DNA from: Tillandsia leiboldiana | Taxonomy: Eukaryota > Streptophyta > Magnoliopsida > Poales > Bromeliaceae | Length of the DNA stretch: 64,000 nucleotides | Assembly: GCA_029204045.2 (NCBI GenBank) | Contig: JAQNDB010000278.1 | Location: 38,006-102,005 of the forward strand | Direction: 5' to 3' | Shown: positions 21,301-30,787 of the stretch, in pieces | How positions within the stretch are numbered: the stretch's first letter is position 1 | Layout of the letters: the number at the start of each line of letters is the position of its first letter | Notes under the pieces: generated by a model | Seen by the model: only the letters and a program-made list of their open reading frames with translations | Told to the model about the DNA's origin: nothing | Database searches by the model: none | Translations under genes and position numbers: made by a program

Positions 21301-23148
21301 ATCGCTTACGCCTCTCGGCAACTGAAGGATTATGAAAAGAATTACCCTACCCATGATTTGGAACTAGCTGCAGTGATTTTTGCACTAAAGTTGTGGCGCC
21401 ACTACCTGTATGGGGAGCATTGCGAGATTTATACCGACCACAAGAGCTTGAAATACCTGTTCACGCAGAAGGAGCTCAACTTGAGGCAGCGCAGATGGTT
21501 GGAATTGTTGAAAGATTTTGATGTAGACATCTTATACCATCCCGGCAAGGCCAACGTGGTTGCTGATGCCCTGAGCAGGAGAGCAGTACAGAGTCTATCT
21601 TTGATGATCACCGATCAGGCGCCATTACTTGAGCAGATGAGGCGGTTAGAGCTCGAGGTTGTGTCCCCTGGGGTCTCTGCTAGACTTATGTCTCTAGTCG
21701 TGCAGCCCACTCTGTTGGACAGGATTCGGGAGAGACAGAGTGAGGACCCCCACCTGATGAGGATTCGAGAGCAGATGCAGACTGGTTTGATAGGGGACTT
21801 CTCAGTCGATGCTGCGGGAGTACTACGGTACAGGGACCGCGTGTGTGTGCCTATGGACGCAGAGATTCGAGAGCAGATCTTGAGGGAGGCCCACTATACA
21901 CCTTATACCATCCATCCTGGTGGGACTAAGATGTATACGGATCTTAAGGCACAGTTTTGGTGGAATGGGATGAAAAGAGACATTGGGAGATTTGTAGCAC
22001 ACTGCCTAACTTGTCAGCAAGTAAAGGCGGAGCATCGTGTACCTGCTGGCAAGTTGCAGAGTCTCCCAATCCCTGAATGGAAATGGGAACATGTTACGAT
22101 GGATTTTGTCACTGGGTTGCCGAGAGCACAGACGGGAGCGGATGCTATCTGGGTAGTCGTGGACCGGCTTACCAAAACCGCTCACTTTTTACCGGTTCAG
22201 ATGACTTGGCCGATGGAGCGACTGGCGCAGGTGTACTTGGCTGAGGTGGTTAGATTGCACGGGGTACCCGTTTCCATCGTATCAGATAGAGACCCGAGGT
22301 TTGTCTCGCATTTCTGGAGGAGTTTACAGACAGCCTTGGGGACGCAGCTCCGATTCAGTACAGCATTCCACCCACAGACCGATGGGCAGTCAGAGCGCAC
22401 TATTCAGACCCTCGAGGATATGTTGAGAGCATGCATTCTGGACTTTGGAGGAGGATGGTACCGACACTTGGGATTAGTTGAGTTTGCGTACAACAACAGC
22501 TATCAAGCGAGCATTCAGATGGCTCCGTTTGAAGCGTTGTATGGACGCAAGTGTCGGTCACCCCTTTATTGGAGTGACGTGGGTGAGAAGAAAACTTTGG
22601 GTCCTGATCTACTGTTAGAGGCAGAGGAAAAGATCAGAGTGATACGACGACACCTCGAGACCGCCCAGAGTCGACAGAGGAGTTATGCTGATACTCGACG
22701 GCGAGACTTAGAGTTTCAGGTGGGTGACCATGTTTTTCTGAAAGTCTCGCCTTCGAAGGGGATTCGGAGATTTGGTATTCGTGGGAAACTGAGCCCTCGT
22801 TATATTGGACCTTTTGAGGTGTTGGAGCGCTTAGGGCCAGTTGCCTACAGGCTTGCGCTTCCTCCCAGACTTTCGGGTGTTCATAATGTCTTTCATGTTT
22901 CGACACTGAGGAAGTATGTTCATGACCCGTCTCATATTATCGATTTCACTCCATTGGAGGTTGCTGAGGACCTGAGTTATGTTGAGCGGCCGTTGAGGAT
23001 CTTGGATCGTGAGGTTAGGGAGTTGCGCAGTCGGGCCATCCCGTATGTGAAGGTCCTCTGGAGCAGTCATGATGAGCGCGAGGCTACCTGGGAGTTGGAG
23101 TCAGCGATGATGGATGCTCACCCCCACTTGTTTGAGGCCGCTACCTGA
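18334..23148 (+). CDS. Gypsy-A gag-pol polyprotein with C-terminal chromodomain
   Basis: An uninterrupted 1604-residue polyprotein from the ATG at 18334 (MPPRRQ...); an in-frame GTG at 18280 is less likely as the start. In order: Gag capsid-type region (about residues 100-260, with DADAWWRR); a Gln-rich stretch encoded by CAG repeats (about 336-376); CCHC knuckle CYRCGQSGHIRATC starting at 401; protease DTGA at 490; reverse transcriptase with FIDD at 824-827; RNase H with YSDAS (Asp973); integrase zinc-binding region, then Asp1257, Asp1318 and Glu1354 with DD35E spacing; and a C-terminal chromodomain-like segment (about 1550-1600, ...YVKVLWSSHDEREATWELE). The RT-RH-INT-chromodomain order and these motifs identify a Ty3/gypsy chromovirus, closest to Tekay/Del as far as I recognise. 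It would be processed into capsid, protease, RT and integrase; the chromodomain probably directs integration to marked chromatin. No lesion is visible. Confidence 0.97.
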   Translation: MPPRRQIPTRGTPTPPEEPEQSGPSEISELRAMVAQLAESHRRQEQRFEQLLAQVAAPPPTTVEAPVPPVVPPAIPLVPTAPSSSSGAQGEFRPLTPAEEEEFADKLAKFCKRGPPRFSGRSTHPSEIGSWLAAMEKLFRDFFIDHRFRVHMAVHCLEGDADAWWRRVEPLEFQITRQLPWSEFRRLILDTYFSTSVKKKLEDDLKNLQQGDRTVWDYYQEFTQLLNCVPYVARDGLHQVELFETGLRPEVYTLVHAQRLQTLSEAVDHAQWVERGDHVVARRGGLAAQSSERKRPMPDEGGQASSWRPPRPPPPQFTGRGRSERRGSGGSQRPPQQQQQQQQPQRQQQHSQQQRSQSRQQGSQRQGQQQQQSRQSQSAVRCVFCRGQHAADTCDQRYGRCYRCGQSGHIRATCPLSTPQAPSSASAPSVPQQRPYAPASRAPSSHPADHRPPAQSGRVYAAQVGDSAAADHVVAGITLLFGIRARTLFDTGASHSIISRAFASSHGLELGRLPHVLEVQIPGHILYVEECCWSCPVQLESWILPADLMVLSQLRDFDIVLGMDWLARYFATIDCAARSVTFSEPGQEVFVFRGCQSAFFASMVSTSRARQMMRSGCVAFMASVVKEPTAAPGLADIPIAREFPDVFPPELFSMPPDREVEFLIDVVPGTAPISKAPYRMAPAELRELKAQLQDLMDKGFVRPSVSPWGAPVLFVKKKDGSLRLCVDYRELNKATIKNKYPLPRIDDLFDQLQGTCVFSKIDLQSGYHQLKVKAEDIPKTAFRSRYGHYEFTVMPFGLTNAPAAFMDLMNRIFRPYLDRFVVVFIDDILVYSRSDVEHEEHLRIVLQLLRERKLYAKLSKCDFWLREVAFLGHVISAAGVAVDPAKIEAVRDWPRPTTVSEVRSFMGLAGYYRRFVEGFAKLSTPLTRLTRKGIKFIWSEDCQRSFEELKIRLMSAPILSLPVMGKGYVIYSDASHSGLGCVLMQDGRVIAYASRQLKDYEKNYPTHDLELAAVIFALKLWRHYLYGEHCEIYTDHKSLKYLFTQKELNLRQRRWLELLKDFDVDILYHPGKANVVADALSRRAVQSLSLMITDQAPLLEQMRRLELEVVSPGVSARLMSLVVQPTLLDRIRERQSEDPHLMRIREQMQTGLIGDFSVDAAGVLRYRDRVCVPMDAEIREQILREAHYTPYTIHPGGTKMYTDLKAQFWWNGMKRDIGRFVAHCLTCQQVKAEHRVPAGKLQSLPIPEWKWEHVTMDFVTGLPRAQTGADAIWVVVDRLTKTAHFLPVQMTWPMERLAQVYLAEVVRLHGVPVSIVSDRDPRFVSHFWRSLQTALGTQLRFSTAFHPQTDGQSERTIQTLEDMLRACILDFGGGWYRHLGLVEFAYNNSYQASIQMAPFEALYGRKCRSPLYWSDVGEKKTLGPDLLLEAEEKIRVIRRHLETAQSRQRSYADTRRRDLEFQVGDHVFLKVSPSKGIRRFGIRGKLSPRYIGPFEVLERLGPVAYRLALPPRLSGVHNVFHVSTLRKYVHDPSHIIDFTPLEVAEDLSYVERPLRILDREVRELRSRAIPYVKVLWSSHDEREATWELESAMMDAHPHLFEAAT

Positions 23149-23186
23149 GGTATGACTTTTGTTTCGAGGACGAAACTTTTTCTTGT

Positions 23187-23195
23187 AGGGGAGGA
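23187..23195 (+). other. Gypsy-A polypurine tract
   Basis: AGGGGAGGA directly before the 3' LTR (TGTAGTG), preceded by the motif TTTCGAGGACGAAAC that also lies before the PPT in gypsy-B and, reversed, in N. Confidence 0.9.
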
Positions 23196-26100
23196 TGTAG
23201 TGTACTGGTTTTCCCATGCAACTTTCCGGTGAATCCACTGTGTAGAACACCTAGTGTTGGTGTCTGGCCCATGGTGCATCGAAGGGATGCCACAGATGGA
23301 CCTTGTGAGACTTGGATAGATGATTTGGCCTTCGGCTGTGATTGCCGAATTTTAGAAAGGGTTTTGGGCCAATCTGAGGTTGGATTTGGATTCAGCGCGG
23401 AAAAACGCTTGAAAACGGCTATTTGCTTGTTGAATTTGGAGTCCGGATGACCAAATGCGGGCTTCCGGAAGTTTTGGGGGATTTTCGGTGCATGGGAGTG
23501 ACACGTGGACCGGCCCGAGCCACGTGGCGGCCTCTTATTGGCCGGCTCACGCAGCTGGGTCCACGGAGTGGTGCGGCGGTGCATGGACCGCGGCGGGGGG
23601 ACGCGTGGCGTGCTTTGGTAGGCGGGCGCACGCGGCACGGCTCATGGGATTTGCGGGTTTGCGGTGGACCGGGCGCATGACACGTGGCGGCTTCGGATTC
23701 GTCGGTCCACGTGGGCGCGGTCCACGGGTGCGCGGGGGAGGGCGCCTCGGTACTGTGCGCGCACGTGCGCGCACAGTGGCGCCAGGCGGGGCGGTCGGCC
23801 GCACTCGAGTGCGACACGTGTCGCCTCGAGATTGGCCGGCCGTACCTACCTCCGTTGACTGCGGGGGGCCACGTGGCGTATGCGGGCCGCGGGGATCCGC
23901 TGTCCCCTGTTTGGGGGTGACGTGGCCGCTCCTGGGTGTTTCGGGCGCGTCGGACAGGGACTGTGCGACCGGGTTTCCGGGCGCAGTGCGCCTGAAAGTT
24001 GCGCCCGAAAACCCGGCCCGAAAGCTTAGTGGGCTGGGCCTATAAATAGCTCCCCCCATTCGTCTTGTAGGCTTTTTGGACTCTATTTTCGCTGGGCTTT
24101 CTTCTGAGGAATTTCTCCTCCCTCAGTGCACTACCCTTTGGAGAAGTTTGAAGATTTTTGGAGGCACGCTTCCCGAGGTTCCCCATTTTACGGCGCGGCG
24201 CGACGCTTGTTCTCCGGCGATCCTCTTCACCCCTTCTCAGTGTTTGGACTCCTCCGACTCACCCCGACCTCGGAATTCGCCAATTCTTGCGCCGTTGGAC
24301 TCTTGACAGGTAGGGCTTCAACTCCTGTGTTTTGTGGTTCCTCGATTTCCGTGCTGATATTGGAGTTTTCCGAGCAACCATTTGACCCTTTTTCTTCGCG
24401 GACTTTTGGGACAGCACCGCAGTGTTCTTGCCATATCTTTTCGCTCAGGCGTCGGAACGAGGTGATTCAAGAGGCAATTTTCATCTACGCGTCGCAAGGA
24501 GTCTCCTGGATTTTTCTCAGAATTTCCTGAATTTTACTCGAGGGTGAGAATCTTCTTTCTCTGTGGTACATTGTTACAGGAATTTGGTACAGTTTGGGTA
24601 CGGGGTGTACCCCTTGTCGGATTTTTATCTCAGCGTAGGAAACTCCAAATTGGGCGTGCAGGTATTTATTTCGACGGGCTCGTCGCAAGGATCGCGCTAG
24701 TATTTTCCTTGGATTTTTCTGGACATTATTCGCAGGTGAAAATTAGTGAATTGTGGACTGCTGTTTTGGGGGACAGATTCTGGAAAGTGTGGATGTTTAG
24801 CTTATGAATTTTCCTTTGGGGTACTTTGTACAGATTGGTGGTGTATTTGGACTGGTCTTGGACTTCGCCTTTGGATAATTGGAATAGCGCTTCAGGTGGG
24901 TGATGTTGTAAACCTCTTATTTGGGATTTATCACTAGGCCTATTAGAATGCTCTTGATTATGTTATTAGTAGATCTGTGAGAAGAACCTAGCATGCTTGT
25001 ATGAAATCCTGCTTTCTTCATTGATAATCGCAATGTTAGAAAACTACAAGTTAATTAACGGTGAGTCCATGCTTTAAACATGTAGTAGAGTTACTTGGAA
25101 TTTATGCTAAATTCTTATATTGTTGATTGTTTAAATGAAAGGCTGAGGTATGTGGTTAGGGTAATTAAAATGGTTCAGCAAGTTAATGACTTTTGCATGC
25201 TTGAATGGTCACCTAGATAGGCCACCTTTTTCTGCTACACTATCATGCTGGAATTGACTTAGGAGAAACCATGTTGCATTCTTTCTTCAGTCACTTAGAC
25301 ATAGGGGATATTATGCTCGGGTTAGAGCAGGGGCTGGGTTAGTGTAGTCAGATACTTGGGTTTCGGGGAGAGGGTTTTGGGCTTCCTTTGGGAGACGGTA
25401 CTTTTCCTTATAGAGCGGAGTGCGTGATTTGCAGACTTGAGACCCTGGGACTCCTGTCCCATATCGGTGTTATGCGTAGGCTGGCATACCCGATTTGGCA
25501 GACATTGAGAACCCTACCCCTTATCGGTGCTATGCGTAGGCTGGCATACCCGATTTAGCAGACCTTGAGACTCCTGTCCCATACCGGTGTTATGCGTAGG
25601 CTGGCATACCCGATTTGGCAGACATTGAGACTCCTATTCCACACCGGTGTTATGCGTAGGCTGGCATACCCGATGTGGCAGGCTTCGATTCTCTGATGCA
25701 TACTTTTAGCTATCTTTAGCTGGGCAGGTAGAGGCATATTAGTGGTAGCTTTTATCAGGAGTCATACTCTTAGTTACCGCATTTATTCCTTTAGCCTCTG
25801 GTAGACCTAGTGGGCAGGTAGGAGTTCGTGTTGAGGTTTACCCACTAGGGGAGGCTACTGTCTTTATAGTAGTACTGACCCCCACTGTTTTTCCCTTTTC
25901 TTGTCCCCTTTGTTTTGCAGAGTCATCTGCCGGAGTTGCGGGGCCTTCCTACCAGGATCGAGGTAAGAGGATCGCCGACTAGATAGCTGCTACCCCGAGC
26001 TCGAGTTTTTGGTAGTTTTGTTGTATCCCCAGTACACTCAGACGGTTGTATTTTCCTTTTATTTTGGGTCTGGCTGCGGCCAGCTGGTTGTATATATTTC

Positions 26101-26323
26101 GTGAGCTGGGAGAGACACTTGTATATTTTTGAGAGCTTACTGTACTTTCCTTTCCAGTATTTGTCTGAGTTGTATTAGTTTTAGTTTAGCTCTGTTTTAT
26201 GCTCCTTTATTACTTATTTTATATCTGAGCAGGTTACCAGCGCTTCGTGTACACGGAAAATTCCGTGTGCACGGCGGATCTGTGGACGGGCCCCGGGTTC
26301 TGGTTTACACCCGGGGCGTGACA
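23196..26323 (+). repeat. Gypsy-A 3' LTR
   Basis: 3128 bp, the same length as the 5' LTR, with about ten substitutions seen by eye, for example near 23616, 23807, 23993, 24511, 24666 and 26216. It carries the same G-boxes, TATA box (24041-24048) and 60 bp repeats (25442-25681). Confidence 0.97.
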
Positions 26324-26562
26324 GCATTAATTCCTTTGCCATTGTAAGAAGATAAATCAATCTCTTCCTTGGTCCATTTCGACCTAGGTTTGATGGTGCG
26401 AACATCAGCAATAATTTCAGTTGGATTAGACCATCCTAATTCAATTGATTGCCGCACCCGTTCGTCGATGGAAATTAAAAAGGCTTTCATCCGTACTTTC
26501 CAGTAGGCATAATTTGTTCCATCGAATAACGGAGGTCTGTTGATGTTTCCACCTTCAACCAT
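26324..26562 (-). pseudogene. Copia-1 gag, N-terminal part
   Basis: Starts with the ATG at 26562 (MVEGGNINRPPLFDGTNYAY...), the same start as copia-2 gag at 31292. It runs 78 codons to the gypsy-A insertion site, and the reading frame resumes at 14914 on the minus strand. This is the conserved N-terminal region of copia Gag. No lesion is visible except the insertion. Confidence 0.92.
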
Positions 26563-26581
26563 TGTTTACAACCCTATTCCC

Positions 26582-26593
26582 GCTCCGATACCA
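26582..26593 (-). other. Primer binding site of copia-1, one mismatch
   Basis: The minus strand reads TGGTATCGGAGC. Copia-2 has the canonical TGGTATCAGAGC. It lies two bases inside the 5' LTR. Confidence 0.9.
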
Positions 26594-26595
26594 CT

Positions 26596-27848
26596 TGTTG
26601 GGTTATGTATAATTGGATCTAAATAGGGAAAAAAACACCTAGAGGGGGGTGAATAGGTGTAAACGTTAAACACTCAAAAAATCATTGCGCAATAAAACCC
26701 AATGCGGAAATAAAAACAACACGCAAGATTTTTACGTGGAAAAACTCCAAACCGGAGTAAAAAACCATGGGACCGATCACACGGCGAAATCCACTAGAAT
26801 TAAACACGTACAAGGTGATATACCGTACTCACAGACGACTCAATCTTTTCCATACGCTCCTAGTAGATCTTCTCCGCTCGCTCCGCAACGCTTCTCGAAT
26901 CCACGATCAGCGCCCAACGCCGAATCCACGGCGTCCAACGTCGAGTCCACGACGTCCGACCGAATCCACGGTCTTCACCCAGTAGCACGCTTCGAATCCA
27001 CGAACGTACCTCGCTCCGAATCCACGAGAGCGGTTGCACCTTGAATCCACAAGGCCACGCGAGTCCACGCGCCGATTTTGGAAATATCGTTGTTTTTGGG
27101 TGGTGATGATCCGCCGAATACTTAGATTAGAAATAGATCGGAAATACCATGTAAGTATTCATTAATTTGATTCTACTCAAAATCTGAGTTTGGAAAATCT
27201 AGAATCAAATTAATAATATAGATGAAGAAACATAGAATTAAATCTAGTATTTCCTTTCTTCTCTATATGTGGATTTTTTTATTTCGGTCGTATTTTTCGC
27301 ATACCCTAAAAGATGAATCATAGGGTCTATTTATAGGTTAGAAACCATTGGAAGAAGATAAGCATAAAAAACTAACCAATTCTGGCATTTTACAAGACGA
27401 CAGTCCGGACTGGAATTGACGGTCCGGACTGCTTCAGCGAAACAGATTTTTTCCAGAAAAGACGACATTCGGGATCCGGACTGCAATCCACGGTCCGGAC
27501 TGTTCATGCAATTTCAACAATTCCACGCTCGGGGTCCGGACTGAAATTTCCAAGGTCCGGACTGGAATTGCACATGAACAAACCTACGTTCGGGGTCCGG
27601 ACTGAGATCCACGGTCCGGACTCTGAACATGCAGTATGTCCAGTTTTTGATTTTTATGCAATCAAAAATTCATCCAAGTGTTTCCACACTATACTAAGTA
27701 TTTGGATCATCAAAATTCTTTAGTAAAACGTACCTGATCCATTTGAATTCTTCTTTCTTGAGATTGAGGTAAATGATCCAACTTTTTCATCTTCAATCTT
27801 CAAGACTTAACCGATTTCACGAAATACGCCAACTCAAATTCCGTAACA
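26596..27848 (-). repeat. Copia-1 5' LTR
   Basis: 1253 bp, matching the 3' LTR in length and order of parts. The TATA box on the minus strand is at 27328-27335, and paired GTCCGGAC palindromes lie between about 27403 and 27620. It is followed by the GCGCG duplication. Confidence 0.92.
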
Positions 27849-29167
27849 GCGCGCACTGCTGCGATCCTCGGAAAATATTCCCGGAAGCTCGGACGAAAAC
27901 CTCGAGTCCACTAATGAAAACGGCGCGCACTCCGGCCCTCGCTGCCCTCTCACAGCACACTCACACACACACGCACGCGCGCACGCACGCCTCGACTCCG
28001 CGCCGAGAAAATCCGCAAGCTCACAGCACAAATGCAAAGATGGAAAGAAAAATCCAAAAAGCTCATAACCTCATCCAAAAATCCATCTAAGAATCCAAGT
28101 ACAAAAGATCTGCCAACTTACCTCTCATGCGGCTCGTCGCGCGTGCAGTTCCGCTTCAGCCCAAGCAGCAAAAAAACCCATAAGCACCAACTCCCTCTCA
28201 ATCTCTCTCACTCCCTCTATCTAACAACTCTTTTCTTTTCCCTTCCTTTCCCTCTCTGGTTTCCCCATCGAGAAAGGAGGAGGAAGAGGAGTCCTATATA
28301 GAGAGGAGACGGGTCAAAGGGGTCAACAGGAGTAGTTGGGGTGTGAAAATACTCTTTTACCCTCACTTTCACAAAAATCTGGAGGCTGAGTACCAATACT
28401 CGGGTCCCCGTACCGGTACCTAAACACGAGAATCCCAACCCGAGAGCTAACTCTGATAAACCTGCCATTGAGTACCGGTACCCACACTCACGTTCCGGTA
28501 CTCAAGCTAAAATCCTCTCTGGGTTCCGGTACAAAACTCCAAGTTCCGGAACCCAGCCCTCAGTTCCGGAACACAAAACCCCGTTCCGGAACACCAAGCT
28601 TCTCAGGCTGATCCGAAATCTGAAGCTTCCAATCTCCTCGCCGCTAACTCGCTTTCTGTCCCGGAAGCTTCCCCATCACTCTGAAATCTCCCGAACCCCA
28701 CTGTAAACATAAAGTACCCATGTCCAAGGCTTTTCCCACTCAGAAAGCTCAACCGTGGGGTCGGTGCGCTCAATCCAACAATCCGGTGCTCTCGCAAGAA
28801 AATCCTCACTTGCCAAGTCCAACTCAATTTTTGTCTTCGGGCCCCCGCATCAGTCCAAATCAACCCGAACTCCGCTGTAACCTGAAAATACACGTGTCCC
28901 AACACTTTCCAAATTCCTATGTACAACCGCGGAGTCGGTTCTCTATCCAAACCAATACTCTACAAGCACACAATGCCCCGACATCACTGATTCAACCTGG
29001 GCTTCCCAGTTTCGACGCGGCTAACACACTTTTCATTCCAATGGATTCTGCGTCGATCCAAAACACTCCGAACTCAGATGTAACCACAATTGGAACACGC
29101 CCAATGCGATCTCTCCGCACCACGCCATCTCGCGAGGTCGGTGCACTCCACAAAGTCCCGGTACTCT

Positions 29168-29170
<3 letters not shown>
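27849..29170 (-). repeat. Gypsy LTR 'H', right portion
   Basis: Resumes H after copia-1 (GCGCG at 27849-27853) and ends at CCCGGTACTCTACA, which resembles the ends of the M and N LTRs. An (AT)n tract rather than a PPT follows, so this is the outer edge of a 5' LTR or of a solo LTR. It includes a CA-rich stretch near 27955-27995, a possible minus-strand TATATA at 28293-28299 and phased palindromes (28410-28592). No gene is seen. Confidence 0.75.
28410..28592 (-). promoter_or_regulatory. Seven phased CCGG-centred 10 bp repeats in LTR H
   Basis: GTACCGGTAC (28410, 28472), GTTCCGGTAC (28492, 28523) and GTTCCGGAAC (28543, 28563, 28583). Five of the repeats are perfect palindromes and the two GTTCCGGTAC copies are nearly so. 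Successive start distances are 62, 20, 31, 20, 20 and 20 bp. In H orientation the array lies upstream of the possible TATA box at 28293-28299, where an enhancer is expected. Confidence 0.8.

Positions 29171-29225
<55 letters not shown>
29171..29225. repeat. (AT)n microsatellite
   Basis: About 27 AT units immediately follow the end of LTR H. Confidence 0.99.
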
Positions 29226-29227
<2 letters not shown>

Positions 29228-29344
29228 CTACTGTGGCACCCTCGGAATTTGGATTAGTTCTATATATAAATGATATAATAGGAGTAAATCTCTTAACCCG
29301 GCTATAGTATTTTGGGCGGTAGTAAGGCCCAAGAGGTTAAGAGG

Positions 29345-29397
29345 GTTGAGCGTGCTAGCGCTAGAGTAGTTCTAGGATGGGCGACCTCCTGGGAAGT
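29345..29397 (+). promoter_or_regulatory. 5S rRNA-derived segment (possible Pol III internal promoter)
   Basis: Fifty-three bases match the internal part of plant 5S rRNA as I know it, with six differences. The segment spans the box A, intermediate element and box C region, including TAGGATGGGCGACCTCCTGG. The 5' third of 5S rRNA and its 3' terminus are missing, so this is not a 5S gene. Such blocks are known from the LTRs of Cassandra TRIM elements. Whether it still recruits TFIIIA and Pol III is unknown. Confidence 0.75.
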
Positions 29398-29999
29398 GGG
29401 GGTGACCCTCTGATGTGAATGCTCCGCGTGCCAATGGATCAAGCAATTGGGCTGAGGAGTGATCCGCTCGGCCGGGTTCTTCTCAGTCAACTCTCGAATG
29501 AGCTCGGCCTAGATTAGCCGAACCGGGGTTGTGAGGAAAAGAGCGTTCTGCCTAGAGTAGTCGAACTGAGATGAAAAGATAGAGATTTGACACGACTAAG
29601 GAGCCGATTGTAGGATTTGTATTGATTGGAAAGGGGTTACAAGGGTAACAGGTAGCCAATTACAAGTAAGCCTATTTCTAGAAAATGCAGTAAAGTTATC
29701 TAGGAAAGCAGTAAATGCAGATATGAAAGGTATGAAAAAATAGGGGCGGTCCTGGCTTACGAGATTGTAGGACCCATTTTTTCTTCGATAGTTCGTTTAT
29801 TTATACATTTACAAACCATGTGTATAACCACCGATTTTAGTAATCGGCATGATCTAAGGGGAGTCAACGTAATTTCCTCAACCACTTCCTTTTGAGTCGA
29901 TTCTTCTCAATAGGATAATAGTCGGTTTCCATCCAGGTTCACCCCCTAATTGACGCGCCGATGCATGATCTTCAGCGCTTTCTAATGCTGGGTGCCGCT
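29398..29999. other. Rest of the left 5S-LTR portion, no gene
   Basis: AT-rich non-coding sequence with no significant open frame. It ends with CCGCT (29995-29999), the target duplication of copia-2. Confidence 0.6.
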
Positions 30000-30246
30000 T
30001 GTTAAGGAATTTATTTTGGCGTATTTCGTGAAAGTGTTAAGTCTTGAAGATTGAAGATTAAGAAGTTTGGATCATATACCTCAATCTCAAGAAAGAAGAA
30101 TTCAAAAGGATCAGGTACGTTTAACTAATTAATTTTGATAATCCGAATACTTCTTATAGTGTAGAAACACTTGGATGGATTTTTGATTGCATAAAAAATC
30201 AAAAACTGGACATGGGACATGTTCAGGATCTGGATCAGTGATCACA

Positions 30247-30445
30247 GTCCGGACCCCGAACGTTGTTTGTTCATGCGCAAATCCAGTCCGGACCGTGGAT
30301 CTTCAGTCCGGACCCCGAACGTGATTTTTGCAGAAACTGCATGAACAGTCCGGATCGGGTACTTCAGTCCGGACTCCGAACGTATGTTTTTCTAAAAATT
30401 GTCTGTTTAGCCACGACAGTCCGGACCGCCGATTCCAGTCCGGAC
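30247..30445 (+). promoter_or_regulatory. Seven GTCCGGAC palindromes in U3
   Basis: Starts at 30247, 30286, 30306, 30348 (last base changed), 30367, 30419 and 30438. Three pairs are 19-20 bp apart, separated by 42-52 bp. Alternate copies continue as GTCCGGACCCCGAACG. The 3' LTR repeats the array at about 61618-61820. It lies 68 bp upstream of the TATA box. Confidence 0.75.
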
Positions 30446-30512
30446 CGTCGTCCTGAAAAACTCTAGATTAGGTCAGTTTTTGATTCTTATCCTCTTCCAA
30501 CGGTTTCTAACC

Positions 30513-30520
30513 TATAAATA
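30513..30520 (+). promoter_or_regulatory. TATA box of copia-2 5' LTR
   Basis: TATAAATA, conserved at 61885-61892 and, on the minus strand, at 6611-6618 and 27328-27335. Confidence 0.8.
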
Positions 30521-30787
30521 AACCCTACGATTCATTTTTTAGGGTAATCCAAAATACGGTCGAAAGAGAAAAATTCACATATAGAGAAGAAAGGAAATAA
30601 CGAGATTAAATCTATGTTTCTTCATCTATATTGATTAATTTGATTCTAGGTTTTCATACTCAGATTTTGAGTAGAATCAAATTAATGAATACTTAGATGG
30701 TATTTCCGATCTATCTTTGATCTAAGTATTCGGCGGATCATCACCATCCAAAAACAACGATTTTCTCAAAATCGGCGCGTGGACTCG

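Larger units (their letters stand above)
14915..26323 (+). mobile_element. Gypsy-A, intact Tekay/Del-type chromovirus
   Basis: An 11.4 kb plus-strand element flanked by GCATT at 14910-14914 and 26324-26328, inserted into gag of copia-1. Both LTRs are 3128 bp, and I count about ten differences between them by eye. Between them are a tRNA-iMet PBS, a leader with a palindrome, one uninterrupted gag-pol frame of 1604 codons with all catalytic residues, and a PPT. It has every part needed for autonomous movement and is the youngest-looking complete element in the window. Whether it is transcribed cannot be read from the sequence. Confidence 0.97.
5879..27848 (-). mobile_element. Copia-1, Sirevirus-type Ty1/copia element
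   Basis: A near-complete minus-strand Ty1/copia element flanked by GCGCG at 5874-5878 and 27849-27853. Two 1253 bp LTRs (5879-7131 and 26596-27848) enclose PBS, gag, protease, integrase, reverse transcriptase-RNase H, a long post-pol region with an extra ORF, and a PPT. The element itself is about 10.6 kb once the 11.4 kb gypsy-A insertion in gag is removed. Visible damage is limited: two nonsense codons in pol, two in the extra ORF, one mismatch in the PBS and one interruption of the PPT. Two CCHC knuckles flanking a coiled-coil region in Gag, plus the extra ORF, point to the Sirevirus (SIRE/Maximus) lineage; that placement is by resemblance only. Confidence 0.92.
29232..29999 (+). repeat. 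LTR-like unit with 5S rRNA-like block, left portion
   Basis: Begins TGTGGCACCCTCGG and is interrupted by copia-2 at 29999. The remainder is 62633-63020, ending TCTCAACA. TG...CA ends, a total of about 1156 bp, and the near-matching flanks GCTAC (29227-29231) and GGTAC (63021-63025) suggest a solo LTR. There is no PBS or PPT next to it. A 5S rRNA-like segment lies 113 bases from its start. The boundaries are inferred. Confidence 0.5.

Noticed and set aside
29345..29397. Functional 5S rRNA gene
   Set aside because: Only the internal 53 bases are present. The 5' third and 3' end are missing and no terminator run follows at the right place.
29302..29490. 62-codon minus-strand frame over the 5S-like block
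   Set aside because: Antisense to the 5S-like segment, short, and without any resemblance to a protein family.
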